64,000 nucleotides of DNA, taken from Epiperipatus broadwayi (Eukaryota; Onychophora; Udeonychophora; Euonychophora; Peripatidae). Below the pieces are notes generated by a model. The model saw only the letters and a list, made by a program, of their open reading frames with translations. It did no database searches and was not told the origin of the DNA. This document shows positions 34,600-48,900 of this stretch, piece by piece. Location: positions 14,670,348-14,734,347 of the forward strand of contig JAQFVV010006203.1 of assembly GCA_028023455.1 (NCBI GenBank). The letters are read 5' to 3'. The position numbers were made by a program, and so were the translations under genes. Each line of letters starts with the position of its first letter. Position 1 is the stretch's first letter.

Positions 34600-37440
34600 A
34601 GGAGACTGCTAAGTCACCAGCCAAGACAGCAGTTAAGCTGGAAGATAGAGGATGCCTAAAATCCAGATTGAGAATCCAGGTCGTCATTCAATGATAAACT
34701 TTTGTTTAAGTATTATAACTATGAAATCACTTTCAAGTGGAGAAAGAATGCATGAATTGAAAGAAGAAATGTATATTACTAAATGGATCAGTTAAACTTT
34801 GTTTAGTTAGAAGAAAAAGCAGAAACCATTGATTTAAAAAGTGGATATCTACTTTGCTTCAAAGGTACAAATATTGGAAGAACAACATTGTGAAGATTGA
34901 TGGTATATCAGTCAGTGGTAAGATTAATTATTTGAACTAATGGAAAATATCAAATACAGATAATTTAGGTTTATGTCCAAAAAGTTCTCATTGTTATGAA
35001 GAATTAGAGAATTATATATCGATATACAAAATATTTTTGATCAGAACCTTTTAAAAATAACACAGATTTTAATGTTAGAATTGGAAAATAATTGAAAGAT
35101 GAATGTGCTGAAGTAAATTTGGTTATAGGTAACATAAATGAGAGGACACAGAGTTGTGGAATTTGCCAAAAAGAAATATTTTATTTGAGAAAGATTAAAT
35201 AAAAATGATCAAAGAAACATACAAATAAAGATTGAGCATAATGGGATTATATTTTGACTAATAGAAAACATTTATTCCAAGACTGTAATATTTTAAATAG
35301 ATTCAACAGTGATCATTCATTAGTGAGATGCAAGATATGTGTTAATGCAAAATCTTAACAGACGAAAACTATTAAGACAGTATTAACATGTGATATTCCT
35401 TCCTTTCAGAAACATTCCAATGAATTTAATTAGAACTTGCAAATCATTTTAAATAATAACAGACTTTAAAGAATACATATACTTGCCCGAAAGCAATAAA
35501 AAATAACTTATACTGTATTAAGAACTTTTGAAAGATAGCTAGTACAAAAAAAAACAGCAATTTTTTAGTAAATGTTTACTGAAACATGAGAATGTAAAAG
35601 AATATAAAACATTTTTTAAAATGATCCATTAAAAAAATTAATCTAGTTTTATAAAATGATATAAAAAGACTTAATAAGGATATAAGAAAATATAATTATG
35701 AATTGGCAGGGAGAGCTATAAAAGAGAGTAAACAAATTCTAAAACAATATCTTGATATGGAAAAAAGTTGTTTCAGCACTAAGAAATATGAAACTATTAC
35801 TAAAAAGAGGGATGACCTCATTTACTAATAAAGAATGACAAAAGAAAATATTCCCTATAATTACTACATCTTCAAAATTGATACAAAACTAATAATACTT
35901 CATATAACTTTAATTTACATTTTTGCTATTCATTTATAAATTCTTTCCATCTCATCTAGTTAGGGGATATTGAATAGGACATTAAAGAATAAAGATTTAT
36001 TAAGCATTACAATGTTGCATCTACTGATGACCAAGATTTAAACTGGATGGCATAAAAGTGGTGAGAATAAAAGAATTACTTAATCTTCAGAATTGTAAAA
36101 TACTTTAAATGAAGAAGTGTGATATACATTTAAATCCATGAAAATGAGAAAATTTTAGGAAATGATGAAATTATTATTTTAAAAGGAATAGATAAAGAAA
36201 CAGACAAATTATTGACAAATCTACATATCATATCAAATATCTAAATGATAAAAGATGGACTAGACAATTGAAATAGAGCAGTATTATTATTTTAAAAAGG
36301 TGATAAAAGATATTAGGTCTAAAAAAATCTTTATCAAGATAATTACAAAATCTTCTAAAGTGAACTTTGGATTCGAATCATCAATAACATAAACAAATTG
36401 GATTTAAAAGTGGTTTTAGCACATTGGATCAAATTCAAGTATTGAGAGAAGTTATAGAAAGCACTAATAAATATAATTTGCCATTTGCTTTGAATTTGTA
36501 GATTATGAAAAGATATTTAATTCTAAAAACATTTTTACAGTTTAATACTTTGAATCATTAAGATATAGATCTGATATGTTGTCATATTTAAAAAATATTT
36601 ATCAAAATTTAACAATAGTGGTTAGATTATATGATGATAATAAGATTAACACTGAAAAGGTTTAATGACAGGATGATTCCATATCTCCAAAAATTTTCAC
36701 AGCAGTTTCACAAAAAGTACTTTGTGGCTAAAATGGAAAGCTACAGAAGTAAATGGAGATTATCAAAATCATTAGATTTTGTGGAAGATATGGTTGTTTT
36801 TGTAGAGTTTCAGGAGAGTTATCAATGAAATTAAAAAAAAACAAAGATAAATACTAAAAAGGCTAATATTTATTGAATTTTTTTTTAAAAAAAATAGAAA
36901 ATCAAGAATTAGAAGCTAATAATTATAAAACATCTCAGTCAAATTATTAACATAGACTGAAATATAATAAAATTAATCATAGAACTAAACTTGGAAGAAA
37001 ATTTTTTTTTGGTAAAAATAATTTAGCTTTAAAGGGAAATCTGCCTATGTTTGAAAAGATTTTTTTAAGTATGTGTTTTTCCAGTTCTTGCTTATGAATC
37101 TGAGACTTGGAGGCTCAGCAGAAGAGAAATAAGAGACTTCAAACCAATTTACAAAATATAGAGTTGTATATTAGAAGTAAAAAGAGATTGAAATAAAGTT
37201 CATGGATGCGAGAATGAACAGATATGAATATCATTGAATGAATTAATAAACTTTCAATGGAATTGAACAGGACATATTACTATAAGAGATAGTAATAGAT
37301 GAACAGTTTACATTTTATAATGGCTGCCAAAAGATTATATAAGATCTAAAAGGAGATGTGAGATGGATGGATGAAATTTGTTGATGCAATGAGAATTAAA
37401 TTTGAAAAGACTTTCATTTCTATAGTAAACTGATAATGTT
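34600..37440 (+). pseudogene. RTE-type LINE, nearly full length but dead
   Basis: Remnants in the expected order. The endonuclease start is near 34700-34880 (SLSSGERMHELKEEMYITKW). An IIQVY segment is near 34955. YILTNRKHLFQD with the catalytic SDH motif (NSDHSLVRCK) is at about 35250-35340. The reverse transcriptase begins near 36392 (GFKSGFSTLDQIQVLREV), with FVDYEKIFNS at 36495-36524 and a FADD-like FVEDMVVF near 36777. The C-terminal LAYESETWRL is near 37090 and the WN-TGHI segment near 37258. Stops and frameshifts are scattered throughout. It fills the spacer between the two convergent genes. Confidence 0.75.
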
Positions 37441-40400
37441 TGCCAACGATGATGATAAAATAAATTTCATATTAGTTAGCAGCAAATTTTCAAGTTCTAA
37501 AGCTGTTTCACATCGAGCTAAATGTATCATGAAATTTGCATGTTGTGTATAATATTTACACATATAACAGAAATTACGTCAATTTATTTTTAAAGTGAAA
37601 ATTAATAAATAGTTCACTAAGAATTTGTGTAATTCAAGATATCATTTAATTTGATATAAAGTATTACAATCTACTGAACATAAACAATGTGAAACTTTAA
37701 TTACAATAATTAATGACTGCAAATGTTATGAAATAATTGTTTATACAAGTCTTTATATTACTACAATTCTTAATAGCACATAAAGTAAAAAAGCAAGATT
37801 CTCCATTTTCAGTATTGATTTTTGCCAGCTTCCACAAGTGCTAAGAATTTTACAAACACATGTATTTAAATATTTGTGGGAAAAAAACACCACTACCAAA
37901 TTAAAATCATAGCAGTTTTAAATTAAACTAGTGCTTTGCACATTTTAAATATAATTCTAGTTATTCAGTTTAGTATTGCATTATAAAATAAACCCAGCTT
38001 TCATATTTAGAGCTATATAAATATATATATATCTTTAAATAGCTTATTGCAGGGCAAAGATTTCTCCATTCCCCATAAAGCAAAAAAGGCATTGATTACA
38101 AGATTTATCTATTTCTGGGTGATGAGATTTGAGTAGATTTCCAGTCTCGCTTTATCTTATGGTTAAGAGTAGCTACATATCTATTTATCAACCAATATTG
38201 GATGATTAGCTGAATTGGCTACCAGAAAAAAAAAATTAAACATGACTGGAGTCTAAAATAATCGCATTGGAAATGGTAGATGGATAAGTTACCATGAAGC
38301 CTTTTGTAGAAAGTTACACCATTGATCATTGAAATGCATGTACTGTCATTTTTTTTTATTAATATCCCAAAAAATGAAATCCTTTAGATGAAATGTAATT
38401 ATTTCTGCAAAACTGATAATAAAAAAAATGCTTTGGAAATTTTAATTTTTTATGTTTTACAAAATATGTCTAATGGCATTAAGCTAGCATAACCATTATA
38501 AAATTATTGAATTTCAACATTGAATTGCCAATTCTGGCTTATAAATGGATACAAATAAATGTTGAGTTTAAAAGCATTGGTCTTTTGAATCACTTTTCCA
38601 TCAATGAAATAATTTAAGACATGTACTATGACACATCAATATTCTACAAGATAAAAAGTATAACCATCTTACATTTCGAACATATAGTTTTTAAATATGG
38701 AGAAATGAATATCCTGACGTTCACAAATCTCTTTGAAATGTGAATGATATATTAATAATACATAGTCTAATAGTGTCTATAATCATTTAATTATTTACTG
38801 GAAAATGACTGTTATGAGTAAGTACTTGTTAAAGTATACATACTCAGAATAAATTTATACAAGTAAATCACAATTATCATTGTATGAACAGAATTCAGTG
38901 ATGTTATGAATATATACCAAAAAATAAACTTTTATAATTAGCTGAATTTTTAATTTGCCACAAAATATTACCAGTCTTTAAGTGTGTGGAAAATTCAACA
39001 AGTTTAAAAATTATTAGTAAGTGAAAAAAAAATTAAATTGCAGAAACCAGAGCATCAACAGTATAACATAACGCAAGTCAAAAGTTACTACAAATTCAAA
39101 CTATTAGCTTCACCTCAAAGCCTTTTGATCTCTAGATATTAATATAACAGTCACATTATTTTCCAACTTCAAATTTGATCTCCATGATTTACAATAATTT
39201 AAAGATGAAATATGTGATGCAGCATTTTTTCACCTGTGCCCTTCATAAATAAATTATTTTTATATTAACGATATTAATATTCACCTTTATTTACAAAAAC
39301 AGTCATTAAAAAAGGTTGAGTTAATGAAATATATTATAAAGAAATTTGCAATTTTCCAATATTTTTTGCTGATTGTTTATGAAAGAGAGTAATAACTAGT
39401 TAACTTTAAAAAAATCAAAATTGTGAAATTAATTGAACATCATGATTTGATGGCAAAATGGATTCCCTGCATTATTTAATCTAGAGAAAAACCTCATTCT
39501 CTTGTTTTATTTTGCTGAATGATGAAAATTAAGCAGTTTTGTCAATATGCCATTATGATGCCCATCGCAGGTTTAGCTTTCATTCACCTCAACTTTACAA
39601 ACCTTCGAGCACTGTTGCACCATATATAAGCAGACACCTGCCAGTCCAGAGAGCAATGTTTTTGATAGAGTTCTAGATCTTCTTTACAATCTCTTTTCTT
39701 TGTCATCATTTTACTTTTTAATTTCATTATTAGTAATTTATTTACAGTAACAATATATAAATTTGAAATAACAGCTACTTTATTAATTATAAGCAGTTTA
39801 CTACTATGAAGGTATCAATTTAAGCAAATAAGCTACTGAGGGATATGCAATTGAACGCTGAGAATCACTAATTTATACTAAAAAGCAATTTAAAAAATTT
39901 ACATAAAAATATAGTGGGAAAACATTAAACCTTTATGAATGATAAACCCATGACTTATTCTTTATTATTAAATATTTAATTAATATATTGTTGTTGTTTT
40001 TTTTGTTATTTTTTGCATTTATTTTCCAATTCTTGTGTAGATTTTCATACAACTTTGTAGTAATTAGTAATATCATATAAGTATATCGATATAAGTTGTT
40101 TAACTGTTATTAAAATCGTCTAAATAAATTATTTCTATTTAGTCATAAAACATATCATATACAAGCAGTTCTCAAATTTCATATATTCTACTTTTGTACA
40201 ATTTGTTATTTTGTATGAGGACAATAGAAAAAGACAAGTATGTTGAAAAGAACTTTTTATCAAGAAAAGAAAAAGAAGAGTACAATTCAACTATCTCTTA
40301 ATAAATTTATAAAAGAACAACCAGATACTAATCAATAAAATGTTATTTATGTATATGCTAATACATCTCATTAAAAATAAATATTTTCAAAACACTTTTT

Positions 40401-42600
40401 TTATGTTGCACTACTTTCATACATTTCAACTTTCATATGCATTTCAGGAACTAACTAGTTATGAAAGTCGAAGACTGCCTGCAGATTAATATCTGTATAA
40501 GATGTTTACTAGCTATATATATTAAACTCATGTCAAAAGGTCAACATATAAGCAGTTGTGAAGTCATTTCATAGTATGATGTCTACTTACCATATTAAAT
40601 AATTTAATCAATAGCAATACTTCCAAAAAAATCACTTAATGCAAAATGATATACTTATCGCTTTACCAGTAAAAAAATATTATTCTTCATAGATATAAAA
40701 TTTCTGGTGAGAAATATCAAATATACACTGGTCTATAATATAAATATAATGATTCTATAATAAATATATCATACAATGAACTCCTTTTCTCAGTAAAATT
40801 TGTAGAATGAACCCAATATTTTCAACAAATGTTATTGATTAATATAGTATGCAAGTGCATGTTTCAGTCTCCCTACTTTGAGTAGCATCACATAAATTTA
40901 TCATATTTTTAATTATTAATTTAATATGCTTATGGGTTTATTCATACCTTTAGCAGTAAAAATACTGTAGTTTTTTAATTATTCAGCCACATATGTTGAG
41001 CTGCTTTTTTTAAAAGTAAAATCATTTTTTCTTTTGTGTTTTCCCATTATTCTTATTTTTTAATGAAAAAGAATCTATACACTTCTAAATATTTACATAC
41101 TTTATAAATTTTGTTAAAAATATAGATTCAAAAATTAAAAATCATCTGAAAACTGAAATATCAATAAATAATCAAAAGAAAACTTCATTTTGGCCTATAT
41201 TTAATAATACAAAAATTCCATCCAATCTATATGTTTAAAATGAATTTTGATAAAGCAAAAGTTCAAATAATAAAAATATTAATTAAAAAAAAACAATAAA
41301 AAATAATAACATTTTTAATAGTAGGCATATCTTTTTTTGACACCAGTAAATTTTTAGCTAATTTTCTGCTAAGAAACAAATTCAAATAAAGCTAAAAGTG
41401 AGCATCACATATTAAGAAACAAAAATAAATTATGTATACCTTATTTTTGTTATTAGAATGTCAACAAAAGGCTATACTACACAAGCATAGGAATGTATTT
41501 TCGTTTTACTAGAGACAGAGTACTCTAATGTAGTTTCTCTCTCTCGGGTCACCAATAGCTTGATATCTAAGTACTTTATTTAGAATTAAAATCTTAATCT
41601 AGTACATTAGTTTTTATTATCAAATGATTTTTGCTGTTGAGCCTGATTGCAAATCCAAAGAGCACATTTATATAAAAAGTGGTTAAAAAACTAATTAATG
41701 TAGCTTCAAGAAAAAAGGAATTTTCGAACGAAAAAGTTGAACTGAATATGAAATGACTAAATCAATGATTTGTATTTTTTATCATTTATATTAGGATAAC
41801 TTAGCTATGTTTTTTATTTTATGTATTAAAAGTTCAATTTTAATTTTCAATAAAATCAAATTTTCAAATTAAAAACTTCAGCATATACAGAAATTAATTT
41901 TGAACATATTTTTACATTTATATTTTTTATATTGTCTTCCATTTTGTAGTGTTGAATGGTAGCCTTATTTGAAGTTTTAATGCCTGGAGTAGATTATCTC
42001 TAAATACTTATATTTTTATGTGTATTAGAAAGAATATATTGTATAATAAATGAGGGTCTGAAACCAATTATGTTCATTGTAGAAGCTCCCATTGCAGTAT
42101 ATACATCTATATATGCATTTCTATAAAATATTTAAGCAATTTTTCATTTTTCCTGTATTAATTGCTTAAAAAGTTATAAATATGTAAAGAATCCATTATC
42201 TCATCATCAAGGAAATCCAAACTTTTATAATGGTCTTTACATTCAGTCAATTTACTGTAAATATTCCAATTTTCCATACTAATTGAATATGTTGGTCAAA
42301 AGAGTGCCAATATTGAGAAGACCATGAAGGGATTACTACACCTATATGTTCTGATTGACATTAGGCAGAAGTAGCAAAAATTTGATAAAATCAGAGTTTG
42401 TTTTTATTTTAATGATATAATAAAATTAAATCTGAGCCTGAGAAAATTACTAAACTTTTTATAATAACTTTGTATAAGTATCTAGACTGATATTATCTAC
42501 TGTCAAAACTTAAATACTTAAAAAAAATGCTTTAGAGTCAACAATATATAGAAAACTGTAAGATATAGATACAGTGACAAAGGAAGTAAACAAAAAAAAA
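37441..42600. other. AT-rich spacer between the two convergent genes
   Basis: Apart from an inverted family E core at 38140-38235 (caaccaatattggatgatta) I see no gene or bounded repeat. A short less AT-rich piece at 39560-39690 is unexplained. Confidence 0.5.
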
Positions 42601-42613
42601 ATCATTTATAACA

Positions 42614-42623
42614 TTTATTTATT
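42614..42623 (-). terminator. Candidate polyadenylation signals of HGH1
   Basis: Two overlapping AATAAA hexamers on the minus strand, about 65 bp beyond the HGH1 stop codon. The spacing suits a short 3' UTR. Confidence 0.5.
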
Positions 42624-42685
42624 ATATTTTTTTACAAATATTAACACATACTTTATATACAAAAATATTATAACTATATACATAA

Positions 42686-42925
42686 TCAATAGTTTTCTTT
42701 TAATAATTCATCCACTTTATTAAAACGCTCACTAAATTCTGCTGGTATATCTACCAATTTCAGATTAGCCATATTCTCCGGTGGTTCATCACCAATTAAA
42801 ATATCTACCAGATTCTCACAAGCTACTTGGACTTCTCGATCTTTTTCCCATTTGTGTAACTCTCGCATGATTAAATATGTCTGCTTTTCTTTTACTATTT
42901 TTCGACCAACTTTAGTGGCACAAAG
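42686..42925 (-). CDS. HGH1: HGH1 exon 3 (C-terminal)
   Basis: The minus-strand acceptor attatttttaag ends at 42926. It encodes LCATKVGRKIVKEKQTYLIM through LLKENY, then TGA at 42688-42686. 79 codons plus stop, phase 0 start. An open frame starting at the internal Met covers only the last 60 residues. Confidence 0.93.
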   Translation of the reverse strand, partial: LCATKVGRKIVKEKQTYLIMRELHKWEKDREVQVACENLVDILIGDEPPENMANLKLVDIPAEFSERFNKVDELLKENY

Positions 42926-45900
42926 CTTAAAAATAATTAAAAAAGTAATACTTCAATAGAAAGATACAGATATATATTATATATATAATTTAGTCTCTAT
43001 AGTTATCTTTATTGTGATTATTCAATATGTAAATCACATGATCACCATTTGTTATGCTTGCTCTTAACTGTTATTAAAACAGGCAAAACTCTCTATATGT
43101 ATTGCCACTCAGTGCTTGGATTGAAAATATTATAGTGTTTTCAATTTAAGTCTCATAGTTTTGTAGTTAAGTAGAGATAAAAGGTGGCTGCTGGAGGACT
43201 GCATTAGATCTTAAGAACTAGGTGCAATGCTCTCAGATCCAAGGCTCCTCACTGACGAAGGCCACAAGCCAGAAACTAGTCTGGGGATATTGGATGAGTA
43301 GGAAAATAGATGGGGGATTTTATGCAAAAGCCTTTTGACATCCATTGATTACTCTGGCTTGCACTGAGTGGCAATACGTATAGAGAGTTTTGCCTATTTT
43401 AATATCTAAATGAAGAAGTAAATTTCTTTTAACCTAATCATCTATATATAAATAAAGACAACAAATACTATAATTAATTATGTAATTAATATATAAGAGT
43501 TATAACATTTGTGATGTGATGCACTGTGACTTCTCCTTATACTGAGTCAGGAATCTCTCAGCAACTATGCCCAGAGAAACTTGTAAGCCACTTTGACTTC
43601 CCTTTCCATTCCCTACCCCAAGTTTACCCATATTCTTCTCTATCCTGCTCCATCCCATTTCCACAACATAATTTTTGTCAACTCCATGGCCGTTATATCT
43701 AAAACCCCCTTATCTTTTCGCAAACCAGCATAAAAACCAATAAGCCATTTTCTGTATAATCATTATGTTCATATTTATTCTTCCACAACTTCATTATTTG
43801 TACCCTTTCTGCTTTCAGACATTTGCAATCAATTAACAGATGCCTAATATTTTCTATGCCTTCCTTACACAACTTGCAGACTAAATCATCTATATTTTTC
43901 CATTTATGTGGATATTCCCTTGTTGCTAAAGATCCTGTTCAATCCTTAAACAGTAAACTATTTTCCTTGCTATTATCATAAATTAACTCACACCCAATAG
44001 GGTTTTCTTCTATAAATATTTAAACACTTTTTACTCTCCATACTAGCTCTCCATCTCTCCAACTCCTTATTCTTTATTAATGTATCTATTCTTCTATCCC
44101 ACTCAACAATTCTCCTAACACAATCATCGCACCTTTTGTATAAGTGTACTGACAAATTCTTTATTTAAATCTTTTGATAAATGCATTTAAGTGTCCTCTA
44201 TTAGTATAACATAAAATATGATGTTAATAATATACAATCTGATGAATAAAAATTAAATAATTATATAATGTCAATTATATAATTATAATAACTTAAGCCA
44301 AGAGAGTGGATCTGCCTTTAAAAAAAGAATTTTCAATTTACACATATATATATTATATTCCTTCTTAGTATTAAAACTATTTTTGTAAGCTTGAGTATAT
44401 CTGAAGGGTAAATGCTCTTTTCAACTGTTTTAGGAGATGTTACAATCATCCATCAATATAAGCAATATCTTCCTCCATTAAATATCATGAATTCAATATT
44501 AATCTTTGAATTTATAATGTAGTGGTACAATAAAGTCAAACTCCCAGATCAGTTTCAGGCTAATTGATCTTTAGTGAGAATTTTTTTTTTTGCTCTACAC
44601 TCAGCTATTTATTCTAAGCCGACTTGATTGACTAGTGGTGGATCTATACATTTTATTGATTTTAGATCAAAACTTCTGGATTGGGGAGATTGTAACTGTA
44701 AAATCCAGAGTATATCTATGCTAACACATCATGTGATGCTTACAGAAATAATATCCAAACATTTTACAATAATAATTTTAGATATTTTGTATGCATGAAA
44801 GTGTGAAATTTTAAATTTGAAAATACATGTAAGTACCATAACTCAATACTGGAAACATAAATTTAAATATCTATTATCATTTACGATGCATTTGCTTCAA
44901 AAATATTTCGATAATTTTAAAAATAACTGAGATGAACAAAAAAAGAAATTCATTTTAATAAAATTGCAAAATAGATTAAACAACAACCAAAATATCTTTA
45001 TTGTACATTTAATATTGCAAGAAATTAAAATACCATCATCATTCTTTAAAGACATTCAGCAATTTCATTTGATAGCATCTTAAAGGTATTATTAAACATA
45101 GTACTGATAGCGATTGAATCAAGAGTCAATGATTCCTAAATCAATATTCATTTGAGGAATATTAAAAAAAATCTCTTTTTTTATATGAGATGACTGAATG
45201 AAACTATTGTGTCAGTCATTTTGATGCTCAAACATCACTAGACTTTCCAAGCAACTGATTTTTTTAATGATATCCTATCCAATAAAAACATTTGAGATTT
45301 ATAAAATATATATATTAAGTCAAATAATTTTACTTTTGGGAAATATATGTATTCAAGCACGAGTGCGTGTGTGTCGCAACTGTTCCCAAAAGCTATTAAT
45401 ACAAAATAGCTAACTAAAAATAATAAACTAGCTGAGAGCTTTCAAAGGATCTTGCCTTCATAATCATAGCTTGCTAATACATTTAATGATATGTAAATAT
45501 GCTAATTCCATTTTTTTGATAAAGCAAAGCATGTGTCCTTCCTGTTTATGGCATCGTTGTCTCGTGAGATGAATAAAGCCTCTTTGATTTTTCTTTTGAG
45601 GTCATAAATATTCATACAATAGAGCTCGCAACGATCCTTCTACGTATTCAGTTTTCTATCAGCACCAGAGCACAAGTCACCACGAGTGCATTCCGGACAA
45701 TCCCACAATCGTGTGTAGAGAGAGACATGACCTCAAAAGAAAAATCAAAGAGGCTTTATTCATCTCACGAGACAACGATGCCATAAACAGGAAGGACATG
45801 TGCTTTGCTTTATCAAAAAAATGGAATTAGCATATTTACATATCATTAAATGTATTAGCAAGCTATGATTATGAAGGCAAGATCCTTTGAAAGCGCTCAG

Positions 45901-48900
45901 CTAGTTTATTATTTTTAGTTAGCTATTTTGTATTAATAGCTTTTGGGAACAGTTGTGCCACACACGCACTCGTGCTTGAAAATATATATATATAAAAGTA
46001 ACTTAAATTTATTAATCAACATTTATTAATGACTAATTAGAATAAATAACAATATTTATTTAGTGACTATTAAGATTTCTAAAAACAAAATATAAATGTA
46101 TATTTTCAATTATTAAAAGAAAAAATTTCTACAATTAGTAGAATGATAAAATGACATTTTGGTATTTCACTAACATTATATAATTATCATATCGAATTCC
46201 AATGGAGTGAAAAACCAAAAACAAATTGTTTATAAACTACAGCTGACCTGGTGAATTGATTCTATCAACATCTTTCGTATATCAGGATCAGATTCTCTTT
46301 TTTTGTCTTCAGGTAAGTATTGAAGATCAATAGGAAGTTTTTCAATCTCATTTTCACTAAATTCTTCAGGGCCAGCTAATGGAAGAAGTAGACGAGGTAA
46401 AATATCAACATCTGGACTAAGTAACCATTCATGGTATTCTGAAATAGATTTACATTTAAAAAAAGGCTAAATATTGATAAATAGAGTAATTGTATTAATA
46501 TAGCACTTTTAATTTTGTATTTATTTAACAGTAAAGCGATATCATGTATGTTTTTCATCTGAAGACATGATAAATAAGTACGCAATAGTGCAAAAGAACA
46601 CTAATGGTTAATAATGTTGATAGTTAATTACTGTCTGTCACCATTTTAAAGCAAAGTTTATTCTGACATTTCCATATTCACAGTTTTAGCTTTACATCAT
46701 TAAGATGTATAAAATTGATATCATATTTACCTAGTTAGCTGAATAACTAGACTTTCTATCAATAATTTTATATTACTAATATGAATTCATTTTGTAAATA
46801 AATAGTTATAATTATACTGTAATAGTCATAAATAAAAATCTTATACATTCTAATGGTTTTAATGAGAACACCAATAATCTTATGTCTTATTAAATACGTA
46901 ACATTAAAAATATAAACCTATGCAGACTTGTTTGATCTGTGAATAGGTTTAAATTATACATACTGTTATGTGTGCCCCATACATTCCTCCAATACCAATT
47001 ACACACCTTGTGGCCTAATTCGAATCCAAGACCCATGATATTAACATTATTTATTAATCACTAGATTAATAAAAATTAAAGCACTATAATTGATAAACCA
47101 TTAATTGCAACACCAAATCCCAACTTAATTACACTATAAATACATGTCTCAATTAAATTATAAGACCTATACATGACAACTAACTTTTAATAATTATTAT
47201 CTTGTTAAGTGTGATATAACTCCAACACACTATAACAATGTGAGGTAAATATGATCGGATAAAATGAACGCAATCAAGAAATGAAAATTTATATTAAACA
47301 AATATCAAATAAAAATTTTGTTATTAACACATTACATATAATAATATTCAGTAATAATGACTTCAACAATGGACGTAAATGGTAATCACGAACTTGCTAT
47401 TTTTTTAACGAACTGCTTCTCTAAAGAGAGATAAAATTTCCATCTGCTAAATAATTTACAAAAATTTAAATAGAGAATTCAAATTTGCAATTCGAATAGA
47501 AACATCAGCCACTTTTGAGTGAAATAATATTAAAAACCAATATCTGAAGATCCGAGAAAGCAAGAACAAACATATAGAATTAAAGTTATCCAACTGAGGA
47601 ATTCGAAATTGAAATCTTCGAAAGTAAATTCAGATCATTCAAATTTCCAAAGTGTCTGTATCTAGATTGAGGATATCTCATATTATAAAAAAGATCACTA
47701 TTAATTCAGTCAAAATAATTTATTAAAGATATATAAATAATGATACAGACAAATATGCATTGCTAAATGCAAAAGCGATATTGGGAAAAGCCGTCACTCA
47801 TGGAGTTATAATTGTCAGAACCGGGATGGAATTGACCTAGCACTTTACATCTGCATTATGAAACATCCAGTCGATTTTTAATAAATGAATCCAATAACTC
47901 TCCACTTCAAAGTAGAAATTCCAAGGATATAAAGGATAAGTGACTTAATGGATGTTCTAGAACACTCACAATTTACCAACTATACTTGAATGGATTAATG
48001 AGGATTACCAAAATGATTCATTAAAATACTTTTCCTTGTAAACTTCAAAACTAAATTTAGGTTGACATCATTAATTTTATTTATTTGTACATTTGATATA
48101 AATGTTTTTATTCTTATCTTTACTTTAATATGGATACAAAATGGGGAATGTAAGTGTTAGTGCATAACATAATGGAGAAATATTGTTGCCTTTAGTACAA
48201 GTAAAATAAAATATAGTTTACAACAAACGCTTGCTTGCATACCAATTCGATCATCATCAAAGGGGAAAGGTAAGATTTTACCTAATACATATTTAGTCCA
48301 AATATTTATACAATTGCACTATATATTTTTTTCTTTGTTTGTTTATACTAATAACTGTGTTAAATGTTTTCGTATACTTAACTATTTCTGTCATAAATAG
48401 TCTTCCTTGCCTATATCATGACTACAGTATATAATAGGGAATCCCACATCATATATACAGTTAATTAAAATAAAACAAATTATGATTTCCAAATAAAAAT
48501 ATAATAAACAAAGATGATTGAGACAATCATAAACATAATATAAATTTCATTTATGTTAATATGGACATCAAATGATTATTCTTTGTGGGGGATAAGGATT
48601 TGGAATAATAGTTAAAATCATTATAAGCAAAGTGCAACCATAAATGTTGAATTAAAGGCTTTATAATTTTGTTATAAATTTTCTTTGTTAAAAATATTGA
48701 TCACTATAAATATAATTGTTAAATATATTCAAATGTTAAATTAAAACCCTTGGTGTAGTTCTCTAAATTCACTTTTCAATTGGTCATATCTTCTCACATA
48801 TTTATAACTATTTTTGCCTATTTACATATAACTCCTTATAATCAAACCTACCATTAGACAGAAATGCATATTTACACCTACCCATATTTCAAGTGATATT

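Larger units (their letters stand above)
42926..46247 (-). other. HGH1 intron 2 (3.3 kb)
   Basis: A phase 0 intron, donor gtcagc. It carries a family B MITE, a LINE tail in the same orientation as the gene, and the near-perfect palindrome P7. 44200-45340 is AT-rich, with a possible tRNA-like remnant near 44520-44660; nothing else seen. Confidence 0.88.

Noticed and set aside
36631-36828. 65-codon plus-strand frame as an independent small gene
   Set aside because: Its sequence is a reverse transcriptase piece of the dead RTE element (FVEDMVVF box).
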